Of a stretch of 36,241 nucleotides of DNA, positions 1 through 7,271 are shown piece by piece. Location: positions 1 to 36,241 of the forward strand of contig CAUJJC010000068.1 of assembly GCA_963204975.1 (NCBI GenBank), read 5' to 3'. Positions within the stretch are counted from its first letter, which is position 1; every line of letters starts with the position of its first letter. A model generated the notes under the pieces. That model saw only the letters and a program-made list of their open reading frames with translations. It was not told the origin of the DNA and did no database searches. The position numbers and the translations under genes are program-made. Source of the DNA: Verrucomicrobiota bacterium (GTDB lineage: Bacteria; Verrucomicrobiota; Verrucomicrobiia; Verrucomicrobiales; Verrucomicrobiaceae).

Positions 1-228
1 TCCATTGATCCGGTCTGCGGCCTTGATGAGGTGATGATGGTTGTTCCAGTAGATGCCCACATAAACGAAGCTGAGGATGTAACTGAGAAACTTGGGCCAC
101 AGGTCGTGATCGTGATCACGCAGCGTGGCGAAGGTGTCGCCGTGCGGGACCTTCAATTCGAGGACCATGATCGTGATGATGATGGCGATGACGCCATCGC
201 TGAAGGCTTCCAATCTTCCTTTTTCCAT
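1..228 (-). CDS. TMEM175-type (DUF1211) potassium channel, N-terminal part
   Basis: The minus strand opens with ATG at 228 and stays open to the window edge, giving the first 76 residues; the gene continues beyond position 1. Residues 5-25 carry the TMEM175/DUF1211 signature R-x3-FSDGV-x-AI-x3-T, the pore-lining part of the first helix in this family of K+-selective channels. A second hydrophobic stretch (FLSYILSFVYVGIYW) followed by a histidine run (NNHHHL) also matches bacterial members, which usually have six helices and about 200 residues. The family call is firm. Ion selectivity and physiological role in this organism cannot be read from the fragment. Confidence 0.88.
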   Translation of the reverse strand, partial: MEKGRLEAFSDGVIAIIITIMVLELKVPHGDTFATLRDHDHDLWPKFLSYILSFVYVGIYWNNHHHLIKAADRING

Positions 229-372
229 GAGCTATGAGAGTTGCGTGGTTGTAGCGGAGAGTTGCTCCTCAGGCCAGCATTATCCCGGTCGCGTCAGCTT
301 GTGGCACGGGTAGAAAATGAGCCTGATTCAATAAGTGGACGCCGCACAGTGCAGCCTTCACACTCCGTGCTC

Positions 373-1500
373 ATGATCGCCAGAATTGCCCTCTTTGTTT
401 TCCTCAGCTTGTTTGGCGGCGTTTTTGTGCTGGCGGGCTATCAAGAGTGGAAGCGCGATGTCACCAGGCATTACTCGCCGGCTGAGGCGGTGGTTGTGGG
501 GCATGAGATGGTGATCGATCAGACACGTTGGATCGAGCGCGAACAGGAGGCTGTGAGGGTGGACACTCGGCTCCAACTGGCGCACCAGGGACGTGCGGAG
601 AGCGTGGCGGCTGGCTTCTTCAAGGACACGGTCGCCGCGTGGAAGTTCATGCTGGCGAATCCTTCAGGGAAGTCCGTGAGCTGCCTTGTGTCACCATTGG
701 GCAAAGAGGTGGTGTGGGATCAGTTTTGGTCGAGTCCTCCGGTCTGGGCGATTTCCATCGGCTCGGTGTTCCTGATGTCCGGCCTCTGGCAGCTCGTGCG
801 CTGGCCGAGGTTCCGAGTATCGGATGACACGAAGCCCCTTCTCTTCTGCTCGATATTTTTGCTCGCGGGAATTTTGGCGGCTTCGCTGATGTGGCCTGCG
901 GCGGTGACTCACATGAGGGCTGCTGGCTGGGATTTGGTCCCGTGCCACTCCGTTGAGCGGCGGAGCGTCGCAGCCCCCAGGTCATACGACACCCAGTTTT
1001 CGTTCCGCTACACTTACCATGGCAAAGACTACCTCGCGGTGAAGATGGCGAATGCCTTCGATGAGTGGAGCTGCGGGCCGAAGCCGTCGGCTTGTCGGGT
1101 GAATCCTGAAGTTCCCTGGCGGGCAGAGCTGAGCTGGGGCTGGCGACCTGGCCTGGGGATCGCCTTATTTCCTTTGCCCTTCCTCGCGGTGGGCATCTTC
1201 GCCTTCATCATTCCCTTCTCATCGCGAATGCAGCGATTGATCGCGGAGGCTCGGGAGAACCAGCCGGGAAGCCAGTTTCATATCCCGGCAGATCGCATGA
1301 CCGACATTGGAGGACGGCTGTTTGCCTTCGTCTTCGCAGGCTCCATCGTGGGAGTCTTTGTGTCAGTGTGCGGGGAGATGTGGATCGCCGACCACGAGCG
1401 CAAGTGGTGGCTGACGATCTTCCTCATCCCGTTTGTGTTCGCTGTGCTGTTCCTTGCCAAAGGCCTCGTGGAGAAGGTCTGGGAGTCCTGGCGAAGCTGA
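373..1500 (+). CDS. DUF3592-like multi-pass membrane protein
   Basis: A 375-residue protein. The frame is open from a TTG at 241, but ATG 373 is preferred because it begins directly with a hydrophobic signal/anchor (IARIALFVFLSLFGGVFVLAG). About five to six membrane helices are visible. Two extramembrane segments resemble DUF3592: the second contains FSFRYTYHGKDYLA and then CRVNPEVPWRAEL, the usual Tyr-rich strand and C-x-VNP motif, followed by a helix. The function of DUF3592 proteins is unknown. The gene converges on the LRR kinase with only six bases between stop codons. Family assignment is by motif resemblance and is moderately sure. Confidence 0.7.
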   Translation: MIARIALFVFLSLFGGVFVLAGYQEWKRDVTRHYSPAEAVVVGHEMVIDQTRWIEREQEAVRVDTRLQLAHQGRAESVAAGFFKDTVAAWKFMLANPSGKSVSCLVSPLGKEVVWDQFWSSPPVWAISIGSVFLMSGLWQLVRWPRFRVSDDTKPLLFCSIFLLAGILAASLMWPAAVTHMRAAGWDLVPCHSVERRSVAAPRSYDTQFSFRYTYHGKDYLAVKMANAFDEWSCGPKPSACRVNPEVPWRAELSWGWRPGLGIALFPLPFLAVGIFAFIIPFSSRMQRLIAEARENQPGSQFHIPADRMTDIGGRLFAFVFAGSIVGVFVSVCGEMWIADHERKWWLTIFLIPFVFAVLFLAKGLVEKVWESWRS

Positions 1501-1506
1501 CCCGCA

Positions 1507-2823
1507 TCAGGAATGAGTCGTCATCTGCGCCAGCCGCTGCTGAATCTCGGGGAACAAGGGACGTGACGCGACATCGAGCGACAGGCACTCGGATTGCAGA
1601 GCCTTCATCGCATGGATGCAGGCACTGCTCGTGCTGGTGGTCGCAAGACGGCTCGTCAGTTCTTCCAAAAGGTAACCCAAGGCACGCACCTCGATCTGTT
1701 GCAGCGCATAGCCGCTCGCGGACGAGTAGAAGGACGCGGCACCGAAGTCGCCGAGGAGACAATCGCCCGTGGTGCGAGTGAGCACATTGTGCGCGTAGAA
1801 GTCACCGTGCATGATGTGGTGCTGATGCAGATGCGCAGCGGCGGCAGCAAGACCCTGGGCGATGCGCAGCGCTTCGTCAGCGGTGAAGGTGCGGTCGTCA
1901 GCATACACATCGCGAGTGCAGGAATCGAAAGACGGCGGACCTGCGAGCGATGTAAACTCGGGGGCGATCAATGCCATCACGAGCCCTGGGGCGCCGCTGG
2001 GATGGTGAACCACGCGTCCGAGGATCTCGATGAGGTTGGGGTGTGCGCCTGTTGTTAGGCTGGCGGCGACTTCGCAGGATGGAAGGCCATCGCTGGTCAT
2101 GGTTCCTTTGAAAATCTTCACGGCCACTTCGCGAGGTTGGGTGCATTCAGTTGCTCGCCAATGCGCGCGATGAATGAAGCCGGAAGCGCCTTCGCCCAGG
2201 AGGTCGATCAGATGCAGTTCGTTCCAATCGATGGCTGACGGCAGCGAATCGAGTGCTGGCGCTGGAGCGCATGGATTGCCTGCCAAGGCAAGCCAGGCGA
2301 GACGCGGCAGGCTGAGCAACCACGAGGGCAGGACCTCGAACTCGTTCGCCGCGAGGCGGATCATCTCGAGGTTCTCGCAGTGCGCCATCGAAGCCGGAAG
2401 TGTCCGCAGACGATTGCCGGAGAGCATGAGCTTTTGCAGTCTCGTGCACCGACCCAAGGACGAGGGCAGGACCTCGATTCGATTGTCCGTGAGGATGAGC
2501 CATCGCAGCGTCGAGGGCAGAGCTTCGTCTGCGACGGTCTCAATGGCATTCGCCTTGAAGCCGACCATGCTTAACTGCGGGCAGACACCGATGACTTCGG
2601 GCAGGTGCGTGAAGCGGTTCTCGGAGCAGAACAGGATGCGCAGCTTCTGTAGCCGGGCAAAGTCATCGGGGAGCGATTGGAGGCGATTGCCGGTGAGATT
2701 GAGCACCTCCAGAGTGTCGGCGAGATCAAAGACTTCTGGGGGCACCTCTTCCAGCCCACACGACAGATCGAGGCGACGTGTGCCTGCCAGTTTGCCTGCC
2801 CGGAGTTGGGAGAGTGTGTCCAT
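1507..2823 (-). CDS. Leucine-rich-repeat protein kinase
   Basis: A 438-residue cytoplasmic protein with no signal peptide or membrane helix. Residues about 15-185 form eight leucine-rich repeats of the L-x2-L-x-L-x2-N-x-L-x2-LP type (for example LEVLNLTGNRLQSLP). Residues about 205-435 form a eukaryote-like kinase domain: glycine loop GEGASGFIHRA (210-220), VAVK lysine 236, catalytic loop HGDFYAHN (339-346) and DFG (359-361). The catalytic Asp and metal-binding Asn and Asp are kept, so activity is plausible, but HRD is changed to HGD and the usual catalytic-loop lysine is Tyr. LRR-kinase fusions are known in bacteria; the substrate is unknown. It is last in the leftward gene run. Confidence 0.88.
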   Translation of the reverse strand: MDTLSQLRAGKLAGTRRLDLSCGLEEVPPEVFDLADTLEVLNLTGNRLQSLPDDFARLQKLRILFCSENRFTHLPEVIGVCPQLSMVGFKANAIETVADEALPSTLRWLILTDNRIEVLPSSLGRCTRLQKLMLSGNRLRTLPASMAHCENLEMIRLAANEFEVLPSWLLSLPRLAWLALAGNPCAPAPALDSLPSAIDWNELHLIDLLGEGASGFIHRAHWRATECTQPREVAVKIFKGTMTSDGLPSCEVAASLTTGAHPNLIEILGRVVHHPSGAPGLVMALIAPEFTSLAGPPSFDSCTRDVYADDRTFTADEALRIAQGLAAAAAHLHQHHIMHGDFYAHNVLTRTTGDCLLGDFGAASFYSSASGYALQQIEVRALGYLLEELTSRLATTSTSSACIHAMKALQSECLSLDVASRPLFPEIQQRLAQMTTHS

Positions 2824-2904
2824 GAATTGATCGAGTGTGAGGGCCGCGATCTTGGCCAGTGTTCCGCGTTGCGCCAGCGGTCATGCACGGGATCAAACCA
2901 ATCA

Positions 2905-3546
2905 TCAAAACCGAACGCGGAGGTAGGTGCCAATCACGGATTCGGTCTGCCAGTCGTCATGCTGATGATGCGAGAGCAGCATGTAAAACAGATCGAGATC
3001 GGTGTGTGCTGAAGTCGCAAAGCTGAGGCCTGCGGGGACGACCCGGTTCTCACTCCACTCGCCACGGTGGAGGTCGATCAAGCACTCGTTGCTCACAAAC
3101 ACACGCTTCAGCGGGCCGATGGCATTGGGCAGCGTCCAGGTGAGTTGCAAGCGATGACGCGAGCGATGCACTGTGAATGACTCGCCTTCGTTCCACCGCC
3201 ACTCCATTCGATTTCGCCACTCCAGACGGAGATGGTCGGAGAGGGAACACTTGGGGTTCAGTTCGAGTTCGGGGCGGAACTGCGAGTATCGCACACCGCT
3301 CGTGTTTTCGATGCTCAGAGCCGAGAGAGCGAGTGCGGCATCGAGCCAGGGCGTGAGTTCATACTTCACGCGCGGGCTGATCATTTGCACGAAGGGGCCG
3401 TCCTCGAAGTCCAAACGATTTACCATCAGCACTCCGGCGCTCCATGGGGCCTCGTGATAAACATCCAGCAGCGTCCAGGCCCACCATTCATCCGCCTGCG
3501 CAGCGAGGGCAGGGAGCAAAGCGAGACAGAAGATGACGAAGCGCAT
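2905..3546 (-). CDS. DUF2490 outer-membrane beta-barrel protein
   Basis: A 213-residue protein. The frame extends further upstream, but ATG 3546 is chosen because it starts a good signal peptide (MRFVIFCLALLPALAAQA, cleavage after residue 18) and leaves a 20-base gap to phosphofructokinase. The mature part begins with Trp-rich DEWWAWTLLDV and consists of alternating amphipathic strands, with RNRMEWRW, SNECLIDLHRGEWSENRVVPAG and a C-terminal strand ending in Phe (TYLRVRF), as expected of an outer-membrane barrel of the DUF2490 family. The family's function is unknown. The long upstream extension on the same frame is antisense-type noise lying over the phosphofructokinase gene. Confidence 0.78.
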   Translation of the reverse strand: MRFVIFCLALLPALAAQADEWWAWTLLDVYHEAPWSAGVLMVNRLDFEDGPFVQMISPRVKYELTPWLDAALALSALSIENTSGVRYSQFRPELELNPKCSLSDHLRLEWRNRMEWRWNEGESFTVHRSRHRLQLTWTLPNAIGPLKRVFVSNECLIDLHRGEWSENRVVPAGLSFATSAHTDLDLFYMLLSHHQHDDWQTESVIGTYLRVRF

Positions 3547-3566
3547 GGGGAGTGATGGATGCCTTG

Positions 3567-4868
3567 TCAGCGCATCACGGCTGGCTGTCCAGTGGACTCC
3601 AGAACCGAGTGCCAAAGCTCCTGCGTGGGGTCCACTTTGCGGCGGCCATGGATCACCAGCTCCAGCGGCAGATGAACGAAGGAGCCGTGCCAGCGACCGA
3701 CGAGCATCCCCGTCTTGCCAGCCACGGCGGCGTGAACGGCGGCCTGGGCGAGGCGGGAGCAATACACGTTGTCCTGCGCGTTCGCGGGCACGCTGCGCAC
3801 GATGTAGCTCGGATCGATGTATTTGAGGTTCACCTCGGTGCGCCGTTCTTTGAAGAAGGCATTGATCCGATCCTTCAAGTAGAGGCCGATGTCGCCATAG
3901 CGCTGATTGCCGCTGGCATCGGTTTCGCCACTGGACTGCATGAGGTGCTGGCCTGCGCCTTCGGCCACGACTACCACAGCGCTGCCGCGTTTCATCAACC
4001 GGTAGCGCAGGGCTTCGAGCAGGCCGCGCGGGCCATCGAGTTCGAACGGGACCTCGGGGATCAAAACGAAGTCCACATTGCTCCCCGCCAGAGCAGCGAA
4101 GCACGAGATGAAGCCCGAATCGCGACCCATGAGTTTCACCAGGCCGATACCATTCACGGCCCCATTGGCCTCGACATACGCACACGTCACCGCCTGGACA
4201 GCAGCGGCGAAAGCCGTCTCAAAGCCGAAGCTCTTGTCCAGATACATGATGTCGTTGTCGATGGTCTTGGGGATGCCCACGACGGCTTTCTTCAAGCCTC
4301 GGCGGTCGATTTCGGCGACGATCTCAGCAGCACCTCGGAGCGTGCCATCACCACCGATCACGAAAAGGATGTCCACCTTCATCTCCTCCAGCGTGTCCAC
4401 CATTTCGCCGATGTCTTGCTTGCCACGCGAGCTGCCGAGCAAAGTGCCGCCGAAGTGATGCGCCTGCTCTACGGATGAAGGTTTCAAAACCAGCGGCGTG
4501 TGGCCGAAGCGCTGCACCAGACCCTCGTAACCATATCGAAAGCCGTAGATGCGCGTGATGCCATACTGGCGGTGGCACTGATTGACGATGCCGCGAATGA
4601 TGTCGTTCAGTCCTGGGCACAGGCCGCCACAGGTGACAATGCCCACCGTGGTGCGCGACGGATCGAAGTAGATCATCTCGCGAGCCCCGGCCTCTTCAAA
4701 GCTGACATCAGACACGCTCTGGCCATCGAGCGGCACATGCGTGTGGAAGAGCACGCGGTTGGCATCCGTCTTGAACGGAGCCTCGATGGAGCCGATGCGT
4801 TGCAACGGCGATGGAATGGTGCACGGACCCAACGATGGAATCCGCGTGACGGCAGGAGGACGATTCAT
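3567..4868 (-). CDS. 6-phosphofructokinase (ATP-type, plant-like clade)
   Basis: A 433-residue enzyme phosphorylating fructose 6-phosphate to the 1,6-bisphosphate in glycolysis. Key motifs are GGLCPGLND (81-89), GGDGT (172-176), PKTIDND (200-206, with the catalytic Asp) and MGRDSGFI (247-254). Gly rather than Asp in GGDGT is the established marker for ATP instead of pyrophosphate as donor. The GGLCPGLND signature and about 75 N-terminal extra residues place it with plant-type/group III enzymes rather than E. coli PfkA. ATG 4868 is the only good start; a perfect hairpin ends exactly at it (separate entry). Donor preference is inference from motif. Confidence 0.93.
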   Translation of the reverse strand: MNRPPAVTRIPSLGPCTIPSPLQRIGSIEAPFKTDANRVLFHTHVPLDGQSVSDVSFEEAGAREMIYFDPSRTTVGIVTCGGLCPGLNDIIRGIVNQCHRQYGITRIYGFRYGYEGLVQRFGHTPLVLKPSSVEQAHHFGGTLLGSSRGKQDIGEMVDTLEEMKVDILFVIGGDGTLRGAAEIVAEIDRRGLKKAVVGIPKTIDNDIMYLDKSFGFETAFAAAVQAVTCAYVEANGAVNGIGLVKLMGRDSGFISCFAALAGSNVDFVLIPEVPFELDGPRGLLEALRYRLMKRGSAVVVVAEGAGQHLMQSSGETDASGNQRYGDIGLYLKDRINAFFKERRTEVNLKYIDPSYIVRSVPANAQDNVYCSRLAQAAVHAAVAGKTGMLVGRWHGSFVHLPLELVIHGRRKVDPTQELWHSVLESTGQPAVMR

Positions 4869-4917
4869 GAAGAGCAGGTTTTCCTGCTCTTCGAAGCAGA
4901 TGGAGTGCCATCTGCTT
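4869..4917 (-). promoter_or_regulatory. Two tandem hairpins abutting the phosphofructokinase start
   Basis: Two perfect 10-bp inverted repeats fill most of the 60-base gap between sufT and phosphofructokinase. One pairs 4894-4903 with 4908-4917 around a four-base loop; the other pairs 4869-4878 with 4883-4892 around TTTT. In the minus-strand transcript the second hairpin ends at the base before the ATG, leaving no free Shine-Dalgarno sequence. No T-run follows either hairpin, so a simple terminator is not supported. They could control translation initiation, mark a processing site or belong to a small repeat. Confidence 0.6.
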
Positions 4918-4928
4918 TGAGCGTGAAC

Positions 4929-5483
4929 TCAAATCATCCCGAGCTTCATCTTCCCTTCCACGCTGATCATGCCCTGGTTCCACGGCGGATCCCAGACGAG
5001 CTCGACAGCTGCGTCGTCCATGTCCTCGATGGTCATGATGCGGCTTTGCGCGTCGGCGGCAATGGTGGGGCCCATGCCGCAGCCGGGGGCGGTGAGCGTC
5101 ATCTTGATGAGCGCCTTGTTCTTGCCGTCGGTGTTCTCTACGCGGCAATCATAGACGAGGCCGAGATCGACGATGTTGACCGGGATTTCTGGGTCATAGA
5201 CGTTCTTGAGCTGGTTCCAGACTTCCATCTCGAGGTCCGAGGCTTCCATCGGGATGTTGGAAGACGTGCTCGCGTCCGTTGCCTTGTCGGCCTTGGGATC
5301 AATGCCGAGCGCATCGGCGTCCAGAGCGTTGATACGGGCCAGACCGAAGTCGGTCGCCACGGTGTAGGTGCCGCCGAGCGACTGGGTGATGATGACCTTC
5401 AGACCCTGAGGCAGCTTGACCATGTCGCCGCTGGGAATCTGGATGGCATCGACTTCGCGTTTGAGTTCGAGAGAGCTGTGCAT
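4929..5483 (-). CDS. sufT: SufT, MIP18/DUF59-family Fe-S cluster assembly protein
   Basis: A 184-residue protein. Residues 18-60 carry the SufT-specific N-terminal segment (LPQGLKVIITQSLGGTY and the DADALG motif). Residues about 84-184 form the MIP18/DUF59 domain with DPEIPVNIVDLGLVY (97-111) and TAPGCGMGP (131-139), whose Cys135 is the conserved reactive cysteine. Members help mature or transfer Fe-S clusters. Gene context agrees: a NifU/IscU-like scaffold and a sulfur-linked rhodanese fusion lie upstream on the same strand, separated only by a DUF pair. A 30-base gap separates it from the DUF2442 gene. Confidence 0.92.
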   Translation of the reverse strand: MHSSLELKREVDAIQIPSGDMVKLPQGLKVIITQSLGGTYTVATDFGLARINALDADALGIDPKADKATDASTSSNIPMEASDLEMEVWNQLKNVYDPEIPVNIVDLGLVYDCRVENTDGKNKALIKMTLTAPGCGMGPTIAADAQSRIMTIEDMDDAAVELVWDPPWNQGMISVEGKMKLGMI

Positions 5484-5513
5484 GTGGAGGGGAAGTGAGA
5501 GAGAAAAAGGGAT

Positions 5514-5801
5514 TCAGCCGACAAAGCCTTGCTCCGCATAGCGGCGCAGAGTCTCGGGCGCAATATCGTATCCGTGAGGCCAGGAAAGAATGCCATACGC
5601 TAGGAAAGCCTCGGCGAACAAGTCTTCATCGCGCAGCGCCTGCTTTAGGGGGCCTCCGGTATTCCCATAATCTGAGAAGTCCAGCTCGGCGACGAACCCA
5701 TCACGGAACCGCAACGACAAGCGATGAGGGCCGGTGTGGTGGAAGGCCGAGACCTCACAGTCGGCAAGAGAGGCTGTGGACGGACTGATAAGAGTGCTCA
5801 T
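5514..5801 (-). CDS. DUF2442 domain protein
   Basis: A 95-residue protein. The C-terminal half shows the DUF2442 pattern: LSLRFRDGFVAELDFSDY, then a Gly/Pro loop, and finally ILSWPHGYDIAPETL, matching the family's W-P-x-G-x-D-x-x-P-x-x-L ending. Its ATG overlaps the stop codon of the DUF4160 gene by four bases, so translation is probably coupled. DUF4160 and DUF2442 genes are frequently neighbours in bacteria, and the arrangement resembles a two-component toxin-antitoxin or small regulatory module, but no biochemical function can be assigned from sequence. Confidence 0.85.
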   Translation of the reverse strand: MSTLISPSTASLADCEVSAFHHTGPHRLSLRFRDGFVAELDFSDYGNTGGPLKQALRDEDLFAEAFLAYGILSWPHGYDIAPETLRRYAEQGFVG

Positions 5802-6061
5802 GGCAGAGGTTCGATCGGATTGAGCTTCTCATGCTGAAGCGCGAGCCCCCAGTTTTGTTCAAGCTCAGCCAAATGCAACGAAGCCCACTCACGAATCAAT
5901 CGGTGAGCTTTGTCGGAGAAGTCTCCGCTCGAGGCAAGGAGACTGCCGTCCAAAGTGAAAGATGCTCTGCCTCCCGCATACCGGGCGTGAAAATGCGGCG
6001 GCTGATGATCATCGTAAAACATCTCGATACGAATCCCAAAGAAGCGGCTGATCTCGGGCAT
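5798..6061 (-). CDS. DUF4160 domain protein
   Basis: An 87-residue protein starting at ATG 6061, chosen because it begins exactly with the family motif MPEISRFFGI; nine extra upstream codons are possible but not conserved-looking. Hallmarks are MPEISRF-x-GI, HQPPHFHARY (a histidine-rich loop) and a C-terminal EW-x-x-LH-x-x-EL-x-x-NW pattern ending in IEPLP. This is a near-perfect DUF4160 signature. The start lies ten bases after the stop of the Fe-S scaffold gene, and the stop overlaps the start of the DUF2442 gene (ATGA). Function is unknown; the conserved His residues could bind metal, which is inference. Confidence 0.88.
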   Translation of the reverse strand: MPEISRFFGIRIEMFYDDHQPPHFHARYAGGRASFTLDGSLLASSGDFSDKAHRLIREWASLHLAELEQNWGLALQHEKLNPIEPLP

Positions 6062-6071
6062 GGCGACGGGT

Positions 6072-6542
6072 TCACGACTTGAGCACAATCTTCACCTTGC
6101 CCGCCGTCTTGCCTGCGGCGGAGAGGGCATCTGCCAACGTGGGGCCCACGGGCGTGGCGGGTGCGGAGGATACGGGCGCAGGTGAGGACTCGCCTTCGAG
6201 CGCGGCACGGAGCGCTCCCTCCACCATCTGGCCGCAGTGAATCTTCATCGGTGGCAAAGGGCCGAGGGGTTGGGAGAGTTCGGCAGCGGACATCTGCAGC
6301 GCTTCCTCGCGCGTCTTGCCGCGAATGAGTTCGGTCGCCATGCTGGCGACGGCGATGGCGGTCTGGCAGCCGAAGGACTGGAAGCTCGCCTTGTCGATGA
6401 CCTTGCGGCCGTCCTTCTCTTTGTATTTGATCCACAGGCGAACCATGTCGCCGCAGTCCGGGCTGCCCACGGTGCCCACGGCGTCGGCGTCGGTCATTTC
6501 ACCGAGGTTCTGGGGATTGGCGATGGCGTCTTCTAAATTCAT
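6072..6542 (-). CDS. NifU/IscU-like iron-sulfur cluster scaffold protein
   Basis: A 156-residue protein. Residues about 1-115 match the U-type scaffold fold with its three cluster-binding cysteines: Cys30 in GSPDCGDMV, Cys59 in FGCQTAIA and Cys103 in HCGQMVEGAL. The Asp after Cys30-Gly is also kept. Such proteins assemble transient 2Fe-2S or 4Fe-4S clusters from desulfurase-derived sulfur. The C-terminus adds about 40 Ala/Pro/Ser-rich residues and a short Lys tail not usual for IscU. No cysteine desulfurase is in the window. sufT lies downstream in the same direction, giving a coherent Fe-S theme. Confidence 0.87.
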   Translation of the reverse strand: MNLEDAIANPQNLGEMTDADAVGTVGSPDCGDMVRLWIKYKEKDGRKVIDKASFQSFGCQTAIAVASMATELIRGKTREEALQMSAAELSQPLGPLPPMKIHCGQMVEGALRAALEGESSPAPVSSAPATPVGPTLADALSAAGKTAGKVKIVLKS

Positions 6543-6550
6543 GTGGGGGC

Positions 6551-6629
6551 GTTCTCGGTTCAGAGTTCTCTGTTCTCCGTTTTTGATTCTGCAGGTTTAG
6601 CCGAGAACCCTGAACTGAGAACCGAGAAC
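6551..6629. repeat. Intergenic inverted repeat (GTTCTCGGTTC family)
   Basis: The 89-base gap between the rhodanese-fusion gene and the Fe-S scaffold gene is almost entirely an inverted-repeat structure. GTTCTCGGTTC at 6551-6561 pairs perfectly with GAACCGAGAAC at 6619-6629, and related copies of the GTTCTC/GAGAAC word lie inside (near 6565 and 6602). The arrangement looks like a decayed short palindromic repeat rather than a classical terminator, because no T-run follows. Confidence 0.6.
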
Positions 6630-6631
6630 TA

Positions 6632-7183
6632 TTACTCCAGTTCGATAAAGTAGCGTGGCAGCGAAGGATCTACCTGTTCGCTATACGCATTGATGCCACC
6701 AGCGAGACACTTTGTTTCGCTGAAACCGTGCCCGATGAAGTAGGCGGCGATGTCCAGCGACTGCGCGCCCATGTGATCGTAGAAGAGCACGGGCTGCGTC
6801 TTGTCCCAGGTGCTGAAGGCTTCCTGGATGAGTTCCTGCGTGAGCCGTGCGGAGCCGGGAATCTTCACTGCGTCGTGCTCTTCGGCGGTGCGCACGTCCA
6901 GCACGCGGGTGCCGGGCTTGTCCTTCCACTCGGCGAACTCCGTCGGGCTGAGCTGAATCTTCGCATCGGAGTCGTGGCTCGATTGGATGTGAGCGATGGC
7001 TTCCTCGACGGGGATGTTCTCATTGCGTGTGCAAACGCCAGCCAGCGTCTCGTTCGGGCTGAAGCCGCAGCTCTTGCAGCCGCCGATGTGGTAGCGGGCA
7101 AACAGGGCACGCTGTGCGCCGGGGTAGGCCTGCAGCAGTTCGCCCATGGTAGTGTCGCCTGAGAGAGGGGTCATGGCGCGCAT
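6632..7183 (-). CDS. DUF1858-like/rhodanese fusion lacking the catalytic cysteine
   Basis: A 183-residue cytoplasmic protein. Residues about 8-68 resemble the small DUF1858-type helical domain (TTMGELLQAYPGAQ, with IGGCKSCGFSP giving Cys36-x2-Cys39, plus Cys51). Residues about 78-180 are a rhodanese domain: TRVLDVRTAEEHD, IPGSARL and CLAGGINAY. The loop that normally holds the sulfur-accepting Cys reads YDHMGAQS (135-142), with Asp136 where Cys is expected, so sulfurtransferase activity is unlikely. Its place upstream of Fe-S scaffold genes suggests a sulfur or redox-sensing role (inference). ATG at codon 4 or 13 is also possible as start. Confidence 0.82.
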   Translation of the reverse strand: MRAMTPLSGDTTMGELLQAYPGAQRALFARYHIGGCKSCGFSPNETLAGVCTRNENIPVEEAIAHIQSSHDSDAKIQLSPTEFAEWKDKPGTRVLDVRTAEEHDAVKIPGSARLTQELIQEAFSTWDKTQPVLFYDHMGAQSLDIAAYFIGHGFSETKCLAGGINAYSEQVDPSLPRYFIELE

Positions 7184-7271
7184 GGTAGGGGGGAGGGGAG
7201 CAGTTACAAGTTTCGGGTTTGAACTTTCCCGCTAGATTGGCGCGCTTCCGGCCACTCTTCCCTTCATTTCC

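Noticed and set aside
6632..7183. Active thiosulfate sulfurtransferase
   Set aside because: The active-site Cys position is Asp, so only the fold, not the activity, can be claimed.
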